A DNA stretch of 64,000 bases from Xiphias gladius (GCF_016859285.1 NC_053417.1:23873206-23937205), one strand, 5' to 3'; positions 25,901 through 36,230 are shown, numbered from the stretch's first letter. Notes: a model not told the origin generated them from the letters alone. Program-made: numbers and translations.

Positions 25901-26440
25901 AGAGAGGAACAGCACGCCTGTTTCCAAACTCTGAATGTGTCGGATGTCATCTGTTGAGTGCACTTGGAAAGAAGAATACCGGCCCATTGTAGGTCCAAAG
26001 AATGAGGTTACATGACCCTGAAGAGAAGAACAAAAGGAATAATGCAGAATGAAATAAATGAAAAGTATTTCTGCATTTTCATTAAACCTGGAGACAACCT
26101 GCATGCTTCAGAAACATGCGCCATAATCATAATTCATAATCAAGGCTCTCACTCTGTGGTTTCCCATCCAGAGCATTTCCTCCTGGAGATCAAAATGTGT
26201 TGCCGTGACCGGGATGCCAACTTCTGACACTGCACTGTGTAGCTCAGAAAACATCCCCTCCATAAGGTGCACTGGCTCGGGGACTGTCACTGCCAGCCCT
26301 TCTGGATCAAGCTCCACACCCTGCAGCAAGTTGGGGTTAAGGTGGGGGTCCATGGAGGGCTCCATACCCGCCTCTAGAGTCCCGTGAAGACTGGGGGGGT
26401 ACTCACCCATCCCGGCGTCGAGACCTTCAAAGTTCATCAT
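13938..26440 (-). CDS. pan2: PAN2, catalytic subunit of the PAN2-PAN3 poly(A) nuclease
   Basis: Coding exons (transcript order): 26440-26153, 26017-25848, 25719-25599, 25450-25373, 25288-25018, 24665-24320, 22701-22605, 21910-21791, 21687-21568, 21421-21293, 21141-20942, 20749-20601, 20462-20356, 20236-20138, 20020-19932, 19497-19353, 19205-19068, 18928-18869, 18777-18687, 18594-18437, 16248-16105, 15408-15229, 15058-14965, 14297-14094, 13972-13938. Total 3633 nt, 1210 aa (human about 1200). Exon junction phases all agree. Order: N-terminal WD40 propeller, linker, inactive ubiquitin-hydrolase fold ([16 protein letters not shown], Ala at the usual catalytic Cys site), then a DEDD exonuclease ([27 protein letters not shown]) with Asp/Glu/Asp/His residues in place. 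It shortens poly(A) tails in the cytoplasm with PAN3. Two ATGs open the frame (26440, 26437); the second matches the mammalian start. The coding start is preceded by an acceptor at 26461, so there is an upstream non-coding exon. Confidence 0.97.
16592..16956 (-). repeat. GCTGCAAC dispersed repeat in PAN2 intron
   Basis: Starts AGAGCTGAAAAGATTCATCG and ends AATAGTTGCAGCCCTAG, near full-length and in reverse orientation. It sits in the 2.2-kb intron between the exons at 18437-18594 and 16105-16248, so it is transcribed in the family's plus sense by PAN2. Confidence 0.8.
16957..18436 (-). other. PAN2 intron, rest of the 2.2-kb intron
   Basis: No repeat or exon that I recognise beyond AT-rich patches and the MITE at 16592. 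Several short open frames here have no conserved content. Confidence 0.5.
19563..19900 (-). repeat. GCTGCAAC dispersed repeat in PAN2 intron (diverged)
   Basis: AGAGCTTACACGATAAATCA at the left and AAACGATAATGAAAATAATT at the right, with the GTAAATTGAATATC internal block. It occupies most of the intron between the exons at 19932-20020 and 19353-19497. Confidence 0.7.
22153..22582 (-). mobile_element. Tc1-like non-autonomous element in PAN2 intron
   Basis: Inverted ends: CAGTACTGTGCAAAAGTTTT on the left, and the right end reverse-complements to CAGTACTGTGTAAAAGTTTA. Inside is a decayed transposase fragment with CATGACAAC (His-Asp-Asn of the Tc1 family's H-D-N-D-P-K-H-T block) and ATCATGGAGTCAGTCTGGGA. 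About 430 bp, inactive. Its right end is 22 nt inside the intron from the PAN2 exon that ends at 22605. Confidence 0.75.
22856..23037. repeat. (CA)n/(TA)n compound microsatellite
   Basis: About 180 bp of ACAC, ATAC and ATAT units in a PAN2 intron. It creates false Tyr/Val/Cys open frames on the minus strand. Confidence 0.95.
23038..24319 (-). other. PAN2 intron remainder
   Basis: The rest of the largest part of the 1.6-kb intron between the exons at 24320-24665 and 22605-22701. AT-rich, without a repeat family or exon I recognise. Confidence 0.5.
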
Positions 26441-26460
26441 GGGTTCAGCTAAATCAACCT

Positions 26461-27160
26461 GCAGAGGAATGGCAACTTCTGTGAATACTTATACGAGCCT
26501 ACCACCCGACCCCACTCGGGTCACAAAGTTATCTCTGTGACCCGAATGTATCCTAATGCATGAGGCACAAACTGGGACTACTACCACCCTAGCTAATAAA
26601 CATATTCCATTCATTATTTCGTTTGAATAACCAAACGCAAGTATCCGCTCGTATCTTCAGGCTCGCTCTACTGTTAGCTGTGGCTCGGCTAGCAGTAGCG
26701 AGCTCCGGAAGCTAACATTAGAGCTACGTGCTAGCAATTGCCTCAGCAGCTAAACTTATATTATTAATTGCTGAAATATGTACGGAAATCTACGCCAATG
26801 TTTCTTTACTTGCAACAGCAGTGTCTCACTATAGTATGTGCTCGGCTAGTTGGTTGCCGTTTACGTTGAGCTAATTTAGCTAACGGTAGCATCGTATCAA
26901 AGCAGACAGTCGTGCGGCTAAACTGGGCCGCACAAACATCGTTGCCACACACAAAATATCCGTATTACTGAAGACTGTGTGTCACTTAGTTTCGGAAAAC
27001 CCGAGAGTCTTAATGTCAACGCAAAGTTTGCACCGACCTATTCGTGAAGTGCGGTTCACCGCACAGGAGTCCATGCTCACTTCATTCACAACAATAACAC
27101 ACGTAGAGGAATCGGGGCAGACAGGGGTGCGTTCAAGAGCAGCTACATAGTTTTAGTTGT
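26461..27160 (-). promoter_or_regulatory. pan2: PAN2 5' region: non-coding exon and promoter zone
   Basis: An acceptor (CTCTGCAG) at 26461 precedes the 20-nt leader and the PAN2 ATG, so transcription starts upstream. The stretch is richer in CpG than its surroundings and has many GCTAGC, GCTAAC and GTTAGC words (26665-26900). I could not fix the first exon or the start site. Confidence 0.45.
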
Positions 27161-27169
27161 TTTTGTGAG

Positions 27170-27826
27170 CAAGGCTGGACTACCGAAGGGCCAAAAGCGG
27201 GGGGCCCCCAGACCCCCAGGCTTACTCAACATCATATCTGTCTACATAATTTGATTAATCGCTCATTCTGTCTCAAGTAAAGTATCAACTCCAACAGGTC
27301 CTCCGTCCTCCATCATGTGAAAGTTGTGTTTCATCAAATTGCTTTAATCTTTTGTGTGTGTCAAGTAATTAACACACTCCACAAATCTGAGTTACATATA
27401 ATTATTCCGTCACGGAAGTGCTGCAAGGCTGCAACCAACAATTATCATTAGGTCTGACAGTTAATTCTTTAATAATCGACTGATTGTTCAGCGTATAAAA
27501 TTACAAAATAAAGAGATAAATGCCCGTCATTATTCCCTCAAGCCCAAGTTAACATAATCAAATTGCTTGTTCTTGTCTGAGCAACGGTCAAACGTCCAAA
27601 AATGTTACGTTTACTATCACAGAAAACCGGGAAACCAGCCAATGCTCAGGCTTGAGAAGCTGGTGCCAGTGAATTCCAATTAATTATCTCTCGACTGATC
27701 AAGTAATGAGTTAAACATCAGAGCACTGGTTTGCTACTGGGTGCCTGGGGAATTAATGAAGCTAAAATGTCTAACAGGGGTCAACATGGGCCCAACAAGG
27801 GCCTCTGGGAGGTTATTGCGACCATG
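27170..27826 (+). mobile_element. hAT-like non-autonomous element with near-perfect 8-bp duplication
   Basis: The element starts CAAGGCTGGACTACCG and ends GGGAGGTTATTGCGACCATG. It is flanked by TTTGTGAG (27162-27169) and GTTGTGAG (27827-27834), 7 of 8 bases identical, as expected for hAT insertion. Inside are the shared GTCAAGTAATTAACACAC and ATTATTCCGTCACGGAAGTG blocks and an embedded GCTGCAAC-family repeat. No transposase frame. Confidence 0.75.
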
Positions 27827-28125
27827 GTTGTGAGTGTCTCAGGTCATTTGAGGGGTCACTTCTTTCTTTTTATTAACTTCATAGTCCATTTCACCGGCTT
27901 GACTGACATTCCCTTGATACTGCACTTGACTCCTTGATTGCATGATTAATCCTGTTTTCTACGTATTCATATCAATAATGCTAATTATGTCTGTACCACG
28001 GCTGGCTCACCAACTGAGCAGAGCGTGCAAGTAGCTTCGGATCCTCGGGGGCCCCGAGGGCACCAGGTTCACGGCGTAACTATTAGTTTGAGATAATTTG
28101 ATGAATTGCAAATTTGTAAAGTTGA

Positions 28126-28516
28126 AACGATTAGTCAATTAATTGATTAGTCGACCGAAAATCGATCGGCAGCTACTTAAATAATCTTTTTTCAAGCAAA
28201 AATATTAAATATTCTCTTCTTTGAGCTTCTCAAAGTACTTTTAAAAATGTACGGCTTTTTTCTGTTTTATATTTCTAATCAAACTGAATATCTTGATTTT
28301 GAAATCTGATCTTATATCTTGATATCTCGATTTTGGACTGTTGGTCGAAAACAAAACAAGAAATTTGACGATGTCTAATTGGGCTTTAGGAAATTGTAAT
28401 TTATTCATTTATTTTTCTGAGTTTTCTCACATTTTATAGGCGACACAATTACTCGATTAGTTGAGAAAATAATAAGCACGTTAATCAATAATGAAAATAA
28501 TCATTAGTTGCAGATA
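28126..28516 (-). repeat. GCTGCAAC dispersed repeat, full-length
   Basis: GTTGAAACGATTAGTCAATT at the left and AATAATCATTAGTTGCAG at the right. It is one of the best-preserved copies, between PAN2 and IL23A. A partial copy in the opposite orientation is at about 28997-29088 (ends CAAATTGTTTCAGCTCTACT). Confidence 0.8.
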
Positions 28517-29099
28517 TTTGTTTGGAGCTAAAATGATAAAGGCCTTATGGAGGAGCCTAGTGTCAAAAGCTAGTTTTAAAACCATTGTTATTTCTGTTGA
28601 AACTGTGTTTACATGGTGCATATTCCATCCCATTTTAATCAAAATATCACAAACTGACACAAAGAAAACCTGGTGCCGGGTAGTACTCCAGCACAGTAGT
28701 GCTTGATGGTTTCCGTTGTTCTGGGCAAAATGTAAGGAATCTGCAATATGAAGTCTGCAGTCCAGTATCCTAGGAATTGCACCTATATGGGACAATTATG
28801 CCCAGGGCTAACGTTCAGTTCTAGTTCTGGAAGAACTGCGAGCCCATCACAGTTTCCCAGACCCCAAAGTGAACTCTTCAAATGTCTCTTTTTATCCCAA
28901 ATATTCAGTTTGCAATTATAAAAAATTGAGAAGAACAAATATCCTTACATTGGAGGAGGGAAAAACAAGCATATTTTTTGCATTTTAGCTTTTTAAATGA
29001 CTCCAAGGATTAATCAGTTATCAAAACAGTTGCTGATTAATTCTTTGTCAGCTGACCAATCGATGGATCGACAAATTGTTTCAGCTCTACTGTGGAGGT

Positions 29100-30400
29100 C
29101 AGGGCGGTGATTGAGCATGTAGCACACGAACGTCTGACTTCATACTGAAGATCTGACTTAAACGCATGTCACAATTGACGTTCACGTTTTTATTGCTACC
29201 ACAATCTTTCCCAAACCTCAACCAAGTCTTTTAGTTGCCTAACCCTAATCATACCTAACCCATGTTTTATTTGCCATAATCCCGATCCTTCCTGGCCCCT
29301 TAACCATACCTGAGTTACCATTCGCAGATAATGCAGAAAGCACAAATTCTAAAAGCACTGGCGGTGGACAAAAGAAGTGGCACTGAATAAAATCCAGTGT
29401 CCTGCAGAACCGTCCAGTATGTGGTCTGGCATTTGGAGTGGAAGTCTCCCGTGTGCTCTGATGGGAACTTAAGGCAACACAGAGAGTGGGAGTTTCACAT
29501 AGTTAATTTTGTCCTGGGACGCCCTACCGAATTAAACCGGCCCAGGTCTCGACAATCTAATAAAATTGCATGTATAGCTTTAGTATAGAGATATGTCGAA
29601 TAAGCAGCAGTTGAGACATCTTTATTATAAAATCTCAGTGACTTTCCCATAAGAGTAACAATTTCCACTCCAGCAGCAAATTTAGCAGAAGCAAATTAAC
29701 ATGGTGAACATGACGAATAAAAGAAAAGAGAAATAAAAGAGATTGCAACAGTACAACAGGTGATGAGAGACAAATGCATTTTAAAAATATGAATAGTAAT
29801 AATATATTTTTTTTAAAGTAAGGGGGGTGCTAGAGGTTAATGGTCATTTAGGATGTTGAAGTCGTGACATAAAGCCATTGTTTTCATATCATTTTGTTTA
29901 GATTTAGTAGCTACAGGCATCGGTCTGTGTTCATTTGAAATGGAGGGGTAGTAGTGGGCTCTCAGTCTCTTTCCGTCTTTGTCAACGTTTTAAATGGATA
30001 AAGAAATAAATGGCGAAAAGGTCCGGTTCCAGCTGGCCAATAAATGTAATCATTACAATCCCTTAACTACGGGCGTATCTCCAGTATCATTTTCTACTGC
30101 AAAGAATAACAGAACATTGTGGGGAAAGGTATAGGAAGTATAAGAACATCTTATTCATTCTGAATCCGTTTCTTTCTCTGAAGAAAAAATTCAGTCGAAG
30201 TGCAAAGGTTTTTCTCTGGTAGTGAAGGGGGGCAGGTCGCGGATTCAGATGGAAAGTTTGTCCAAGTGGTGCGGCGGCTTCAGTTCATTATCGCCCCAGC
30301 ATGTAAAGGTTAATCTCACTTCCTCGACATAGCCATAGATGTGAAACTTGATTAGATCCCATTTAGGTTAATTAGTTTATCACCCTCACTGGGATTGTCT
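29100..30400. other. PAN2-IL23A intergenic DNA without recognised features
   Basis: I see no coding exon, RNA gene or repeat family here. The divergent PAN2 and IL23A genes flank this stretch, so any shared regulatory DNA would be in this interval, but nothing in the sequence shows it directly. Confidence 0.5.
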
Positions 30401-30411
30401 ATCTCAGACGC

Positions 30412-30446
30412 ACAAACACACACACACACACACACACGCGCGCGCA
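30412..30446. repeat. (CA)n with CG patch
   Basis: A CA dinucleotide run followed by CGCGCGCG and CACA, about 540 nt upstream of the IL23A start codon. Confidence 0.9.
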
Positions 30447-30647
30447 CACAGACACGAAATCATTTCAGATTAAAGTATTATGTCATTAAAGCAGCCACAT
30501 GTCGCACCTCACTGAGGAAGGGGGATCAGATCAAAACACTTTACGTTTAAAAAGTAAATGTATATTAAGATATAAGTGACCTCGTTTATAATAGTCCAAG
30601 ATAAGCTGGTCGTTTCACATACTGTGATTTCCACCGACGAGCCTTTA

Positions 30648-30686
30648 TTAATGATTATTATTATTATTATTGTTATTATTATTATC
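30648..30686. repeat. (ATT)n microsatellite
   Basis: ATT units with one GTT interruption, about 300 nt upstream of the IL23A ATG. Confidence 0.9.
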
Positions 30687-30853
30687 CTTTCTCTCTTTTT
30701 GTATCCACTGACAATCACCCAACATAATGTGGTTATTATCGGACTTTATATTACTCAAACACCAGTTCCGAGTCTTCCCGCCGGTGCGTTACGTGGATAC
30801 TGATTTGCACTTGGCATGAACTCACCTGAGGGATGCCCAGGAAAACCCTGCAC

Positions 30854-30881
30854 TGAGTCACAGTCCGGTCTGGCCCTTAAA
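30854..30881 (+). promoter_or_regulatory. il23a: IL23A proximal promoter: AP-1 site and TATA-like box
   Basis: A perfect TGAGTCA AP-1 consensus is at 30854-30860 and a TTAAAT TATA-like box at 30876-30881, 85-110 nt before the ATG. The spacing fits a start site around 30905. AP-1 control is common for inflammatory cytokine genes; the assignment here is inference. Confidence 0.4.
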
Positions 30882-30965
30882 TGCAGCCGGACTCTCAGCA
30901 CTCGTCACTCACAGGGGCGAGCTCACAGCAGGAGGAAACCGGACACAACTCACTCAAAACCCACC

Positions 30966-32113
30966 ATGACCTTTTCTTTCGCGACTTGTGCTGCTCTCTT
31001 CTTGCTTTTTGCGGCTGCATCCTGCGTCCCAGTCGGGCCAAGTCTGCAGGATGGATGTGCGGATGTACGGGGCAGCTCTCTGGAGCTCAATCACCTCGCC
31101 AAAAATGTATCACTAGAGGTAATTTTTTTTTTTTTTTTTTTTTAATTTGTGAATGAATATGTTTGTAATTATTAATGCAAAATAACTTTACCATACTCCA
31201 TCTGGAAAATTTTTCGGCCACACCAATTATGATTTGATCTTTTTGTTGATAGATGTGCACTGGCTTTATTAGGAATATTGTCTAAAAATTTGTATATACC
31301 AGCATTTGGCTTTATATCCTTATAATTTTATATAAAGAAGTGTACTGAGCATGTGCCTTTGTCTCAAATGTTCTGTAGGCACGAAACGGATCCGAAGATG
31401 TTATAAATTTCTCCACCCCACTGGTTTGGATGGAGTCCAGAGATATGTGTGATCCTGAGACACTCAGAAATGAGTCTGTGGTAAGCAACAAACACTAACA
31501 ATACATACATGAAATGCCATTAATGCTCCTTAATGTCCGTGTACGCCTATTACATCAGTAGAAATAAATTTGGTATATGCATACAACAGGCTGCAACCTA
31601 AAATGAGTTCATAATTTTAAAGTTCCTCTCTCCTTCCTCAGCCATGTATCAGGAAAATTGTCAGTGTCCTCTCGAGCTACAACTCTGCAGTGGAGAGGAT
31701 TGCTGGATTTCAAAGCTGCTCAAAGTTTGCCAACAAAGTGAAGCCGGCGATGCAGAAACTGCACAAAGACATGAGCACATGTGTGAAGTCGAGGGGAGTG
31801 GTGGATCCCGAGAAGGTAAGATCAGGTTCAATTTTACGAGGAGTCTGCGCGGTGAAGGGTGTGTTTTAGCATGAAACTTTGTTGGCCCATGGCTCATAAG
31901 ATAAGATTTTATTCATGTTTGATGTCTTTTCCGATTCCACAGAAGTCCCACACCAGTAAAGGGGAGGCTCAGCACATTCCTCGGTGGCAGGAGGATTTGC
32001 TGTGCAAATACACCCTGGACAGACTCTTCTCCTTCTCCATCATCACCGCTCGTGTCTTTGCTGTCGGGGATCCGGCTCATCACACAGAAGGCTCGGCTCA
32101 GAAATGCATGTAG
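30966..32113 (+). CDS. il23a: Interleukin-23 subunit alpha (p19), four-helix cytokine
   Basis: Four exons: 30966-31118, 31379-31480, 31642-31815, 31943-32113. Total 600 nt, 199 aa, all GT-AG and in phase. The start has a CCACC context. Residues 1 to about 20 form a signal peptide (FATCAALFLLFAAAS). The rest is mainly helical and Cys-containing; the last helix carries LFSFSIITARVFAVG, resembling the ARVFAHG end of mammalian p19. Length and the four-exon layout fit the family. IL-23 p19 pairs with IL-12 p40 to drive type-17 responses. The gene lies head to head with PAN2, its neighbour in mammals as well, which decides the identity because sequence conservation is low. Four N-X-S sequons (N47, N54, N61, N82) stand out. 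Confidence 0.9.
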
Positions 32114-32309
32114 ACGACCAAATGTTTCAGAGTTCGCTGACATGCAGCTGTGAATTATACAAGCATCCTGTATTTTATCAGTGATCAAAGCATCTGGTAC
32201 GACATTCAGTGGCTGACCATGTAGATACAACAGTGTTTCCACTGTTTCTGCCATGTACGCATGTATTTCCAATGGGATTACTGTCTAACATATTTTTTAT
32301 TCACACTTT

Positions 32310-32363
32310 ATTTATTGTATCTATTTATTAATATTTATTGAAATCAATTTTTTTGTGTATTTA
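32310..32363 (+). promoter_or_regulatory. il23a: AU-rich element in IL23A 3' UTR
   Basis: Four ATTTA pentamers (starting at 32310, 32323, 32333 and 32359) in 54 nt of U-rich sequence. This is the usual mRNA-instability signature of cytokine transcripts. Confidence 0.65.
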
Positions 32364-32400
32364 TCTCTTATTTTTTATGTATAACAGATATAATGTTCAT

Positions 32401-32406
32401 AATAAA
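32401..32406 (+). terminator. il23a: IL23A poly(A) signal
   Basis: AATAAA about 290 nt after the stop, just past the AU-rich element, followed by CACTTGTTGTTC. Confidence 0.6.
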
Positions 32407-33087
32407 CAATCACCAATCACACACTTGTTGTTCATTACTGATGTCATAGCATTTTCTATTTATGGTGACTGTTCCTTCCAGAGAAAACAATCACGATAAA
32501 TAATTACATATTGAGGAAAGTTATGAAGTTACCTGTACTGACAAACTCCTCTTTTCTTTGAATGAATTTCCAAAACAACACCCAGACAAATGTGCTGAGA
32601 TAAGGAGGAAGCTGTGCATTCCTAAAACACTCCTGCTGCTCTTCAAAGATCCACAACTTCCAGCATACTTCCTCCCAGTCAGTGTGTCTATTATCGCAGA
32701 TGCGCTCACTTGAGTTTCATCACACTCTGATGATGCAACACTAGTATAGTAGTAATTCAAAGAGAGAGAGAGAGAAAAAAGGAAGATGTCACGTTTGAAG
32801 GGGAAGAGGAAGTAGCAGTGAGGTCAGTGTAAAGGTACGGGATTACTCAACAAGGAAGTTTGTTCTCTGAGTGACTTAATTTCCAGAATTAATTTAACTT
32901 CTAAATCATATTCCGCCACAGGAATCCTGTCTTTGAAAATAACCACTCCAGAGTTTACTGTTTACATCTGCTGATGAAGTGTCAGCCTATGTGTCATGGC
33001 CCTCACAGTAGACAGGAAAGTATTTATTTAGCCCCTATCTAAACACTGATTTTCCAAAGTGCTTTGCAAGAAAGGTAAGAGAATAAG

Positions 33088-33350
33088 GATATGATAAAAC
33101 TAGAAGTACGCTCAGGGAGCGCAGACCTCCACCAAGTCCAGTGTCAAACAACATACACAAGACTTCAGAAAATAAAATTCAAATTCACAGTAAATGATCC
33201 AGATCTGTCCTAAATTTAATGGGTTCTTCCTTGGCCCATGGCCCATCCCTCCACCAAAAATTTGTTCAGTAGGTTTTGCGTAATACTGCTGACAAACAAA
33301 CAAACCAACAAACAGCCACAGGTGAAAACATAACCTCCTTCACGAAGGTA
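33088..33350 (-). repeat. GGGGCAGATCTGGAT-family repeat, reverse orientation
   Basis: GCTCAGGGAGCGCAGACCTC, CCAGATCTGTCCTAAATTTA and ATGGGTTCTTCCTTGGCCCA are the reverse complement of blocks at 5930-6170. Confidence 0.75.
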
Positions 33351-33384
33351 ATAAAATGCACAAACAGAAGGAAATAAATGGAAC

Positions 33385-33800
33385 AACTCTACGTTGAAAG
33401 TACAGGAGCAATACCTTCAGAGACAAGTAGAACAAGGAGTCCTGTAACATATGGTCTTGCCCCCCACAGAGCACCATGGAGTCAGTGTGGGATCACATGA
33501 AGAGACAGAAGACACCGAGACAGCCTAAATCCACCGGAGAACTGTGGCACGTTCTCCAAGATGCTTGGAACAACTTACCTGCCAAGTACCTTGAAAAACC
33601 ATGCACAAGTGCCACTAGGAGAACTGATCCTTTTTTAAAGGAAAAGTGTGATCACACCAAATAGGGATTTGGTTTAGGTTTTTTCGGTTTTACTGCACTC
33701 TGTTTGAAGTTAATAAAAACTATTCATGACATTATTTTTGTAAGCACACTCACTTTACAGCATTTTTTCCCAAGTGCCTAAAATGTTTACACAGTCCTGT
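33385..33800 (+). mobile_element. Tc1-like remnant with transposase C-terminal fragment
   Basis: The frame at 33476-33664 (62 aa) reads MESVWDHMKRQKTPRQPKST, then GELWHVLQDAWNNLPAKYL, the C-terminal pattern of Tc1-family transposases. It shares CATGGAGTCAGTSTGGGA, AGAAGACACYGAGAC and the TTTACACAGTMCTG end with the copy at 22153-22582. Only the tail is left and the element is inactive. Confidence 0.75.
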
Positions 33801-34767
33801 AATATAAATATAAAATGCCTATATTAAAATGATGTTTCAAGAAATGACAGACTCAGCAAGCCTAAGTTCCTCAGGGCGTCCCACACATGTAATCCATTTG
33901 TCATTACTACTGTGAATTTCACATCACTTCCTTATTTAAATTGTTTACACACTGCTCATGCTAACGGGAAGCAATTTTCTCAGCAGTTTGTGTTTTTGTT
34001 TTCATTCCCCTTGCATTAGTCATTCATCCTGTCCAGTCAAAATTCCTGTCTTACATTTAATTCAAGAATGAATTTCCACGCATGAGTTTACTGTTTCATT
34101 CAACAGTTACCGCTCTTTAGTCAGATTTCATCTTAGAGTAAACACAGTTCAGTGATGCTACTGCAGGGCGATCAAAGGGGTCTGTAGATTTTCACTGTTT
34201 GCTCTTTGTTTCAGCTTTTAAAGAAGAAAAACGTACCACATATTTAACTTTAGGATGAGTTTACTCAAAGGCTAGTAGAGCAACCAACGTCATTTTGTTT
34301 GCGAGCTCCACAATAATGATCAACACTGCAACAAATTGGTTCCACACTCTTTTTATATCAATTATGAACCGTGTTGTTCAAGTATAAATGGCTTTGAGCC
34401 ACTCAGGGTAAAAACCCGCGGTTTCCTGATGCACAAACATAACATTCAGTCTAAGGGTCAAGTGTAAACCACCAAAATTTCATCTGCACCCTCTGTTTCT
34501 ATTAGTCCATTTTGTGCAGTAGTATAAATCAGGGAACAGTTCTGCTTTATGACAATACTGGATTAACAGGATTGTTGAGTCAATATGATGAAATGTGTTG
34601 ATCTCTCAGGTATTTATCACTGGACAAATTAATGTTAGATTCCCTTACTAGTCCTTCTGCATGTACAGTTATCCTGATGATATATATATATGTGTAGAAA
34701 AAAAACTAAGGTACATGGTGGGTATCAATTATTATGGATTGTGCGGTCACAATCTGCAGTACAAGTC
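33801..34767. other. Intergenic DNA without recognised features
   Basis: AT-rich sequence between the Tc1-like remnant and the AAGTA-type repeats. No conserved coding exon seen. Confidence 0.5.
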
Positions 34768-36230
34768 ATTGACATTTGTACTTAAATAAAAGTACTTTGA
34801 GCAAAATGTACTGAAAGTATTAAAAGTACTCATTATGAAGACTGCCCCTTTTCAGAGTGTTATATTATTATATACTGTATATTATTTGATTATTTTTACA
34901 GGTGTATTGATGTTGTAGCTGGTCGATTTTAAAAATTTTATATACTGCTGGGTGGTAAAATGTATCATATTTTATACACTGATCAAATTTTCTATTTATA
35001 AAAACTTGATCTGCATAGTATGGAGTATCTACAGGTGATAAATGTAGCAGAGGAAAAATTCAATATTTGCCTCTGAATTGTAGCGGAGTAGAGGCAGGGC
35101 CGGATGAGCCTGTTAGGGGGCCCTGGGGCAAAAACATACTCTACAAGACATGGAAACAAAATTAGCAAATAATGTAGGAACCATCTTAGCTGATTTTGTA
35201 TTGTGGTGGTACAAATTCCCTAAAAAATTCACAAATAATCAAATTATTAAAACCAGCAGACCTGGGGCTGGGGCCTTAGGGCCCTTTCGGAGTCTGAGGC
35301 ATATGGGCAGTTGCCCATTTGCCCGATAATCCAGCTTTGAGCAGTGGGATAAAGTAGCATAAACATGATTCAATAGTGCAATTGTTCAGGGCTATTTTCC
35401 AATGTGGGGGTTTGGGGCTTTAGTGAATATTTCCAGCAGCAAGACCATTTACATGGGAATGACTCAAAATAAATGCAAAAGCCCACCTTTATTTCAATGA
35501 AGGAACTTGTCACCCAGTAAACGTTTTGAACAACAATGGAACACTGTGACACAGAAATGCTTTGGGATACACAGACAATAGTTGACATACAAATACGAAA
35601 ACTACAGAATACCACCAGACATATATTTTAAGTACTTTCCAACAGTGGTTTCACACCACTTTTAAACCAACCAGTTTGCCAGTTTGCCAACCCGTGGGTT
35701 GTTGACACTATGTTAAGTTTTATGGTTAAGTTTTATAGTATTAAAAGGTGACAGTTGTGAACATCTAAAATACCCTTTCATCACATGCGTAAACAGTGGT
35801 GGAAGAAATACCTGGATGTTTACATCAGTAAAAGTAGCAATGCCACAATTTAGTTACCAGTACAAGTTATGGATTAAAACTTTTACATACTTAAAGTACT
35901 AAAAGTAAAAGTACTCATTATGCAGAATGACTTGATAAAGAATAATATATTTAAGGATTATGCTTACTGATCCATTGATGTGTACACCGCTTTAATGTTG
36001 CAGCAGTTAAAGGTGGGTCTACTTTTAATTAATTTATACATTGCTGGGTAGCGACAAATATTCTTATCTTAACCTATAACAATACATCATAATTTATTTG
36101 TTGAATATATTTAGTATCATTAATCTAAATCAGCAAAGAAACTAGTAAATAAAGTTATCAAATAAATGTAGTGCAGTAAAAAGTACAATATTTGTCTGTG
36201 AATCGTAGAAGTACATTGTTGGAATTTATA
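34768..36230 (+). repeat. Two AAGTA-type dispersed repeats in the same orientation
   Basis: The first copy runs from about 34768 to 35370 (TTTGTACTTAAATAAAAGTA to GATAAAGTAGCATAAACATG) and is interrupted by the insert at 35095-35339. The second is about 35795-36230 (AACAGTGGTGGAAGAAATAC to GAATCGTAGAAGTACATTG). Both share AAAAGTACTCATTATG and GTTGTAGCWG-like blocks. Confidence 0.7.
35095..35339 (-). mobile_element. Short hAT-like element
   Basis: Left end CAGGGCCGGATGAGCCTG; right end reverse-complements to CAAAGCTGGATTATCGGG, matching the left ends of the copies at 27170 and 37198. Flanks AGTAGAGG (35087-35094) and AGCAGTGG (35340-35347) agree at 6 of 8 positions, a plausible aged 8-bp duplication. 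Confidence 0.65.

Noticed and set aside
30854-30860. A claim that IL23A and PAN2 share one bidirectional promoter.
   Set aside because: The two coding starts are about 4.5 kb apart with several repeats between them; head-to-head orientation alone does not support a shared promoter.
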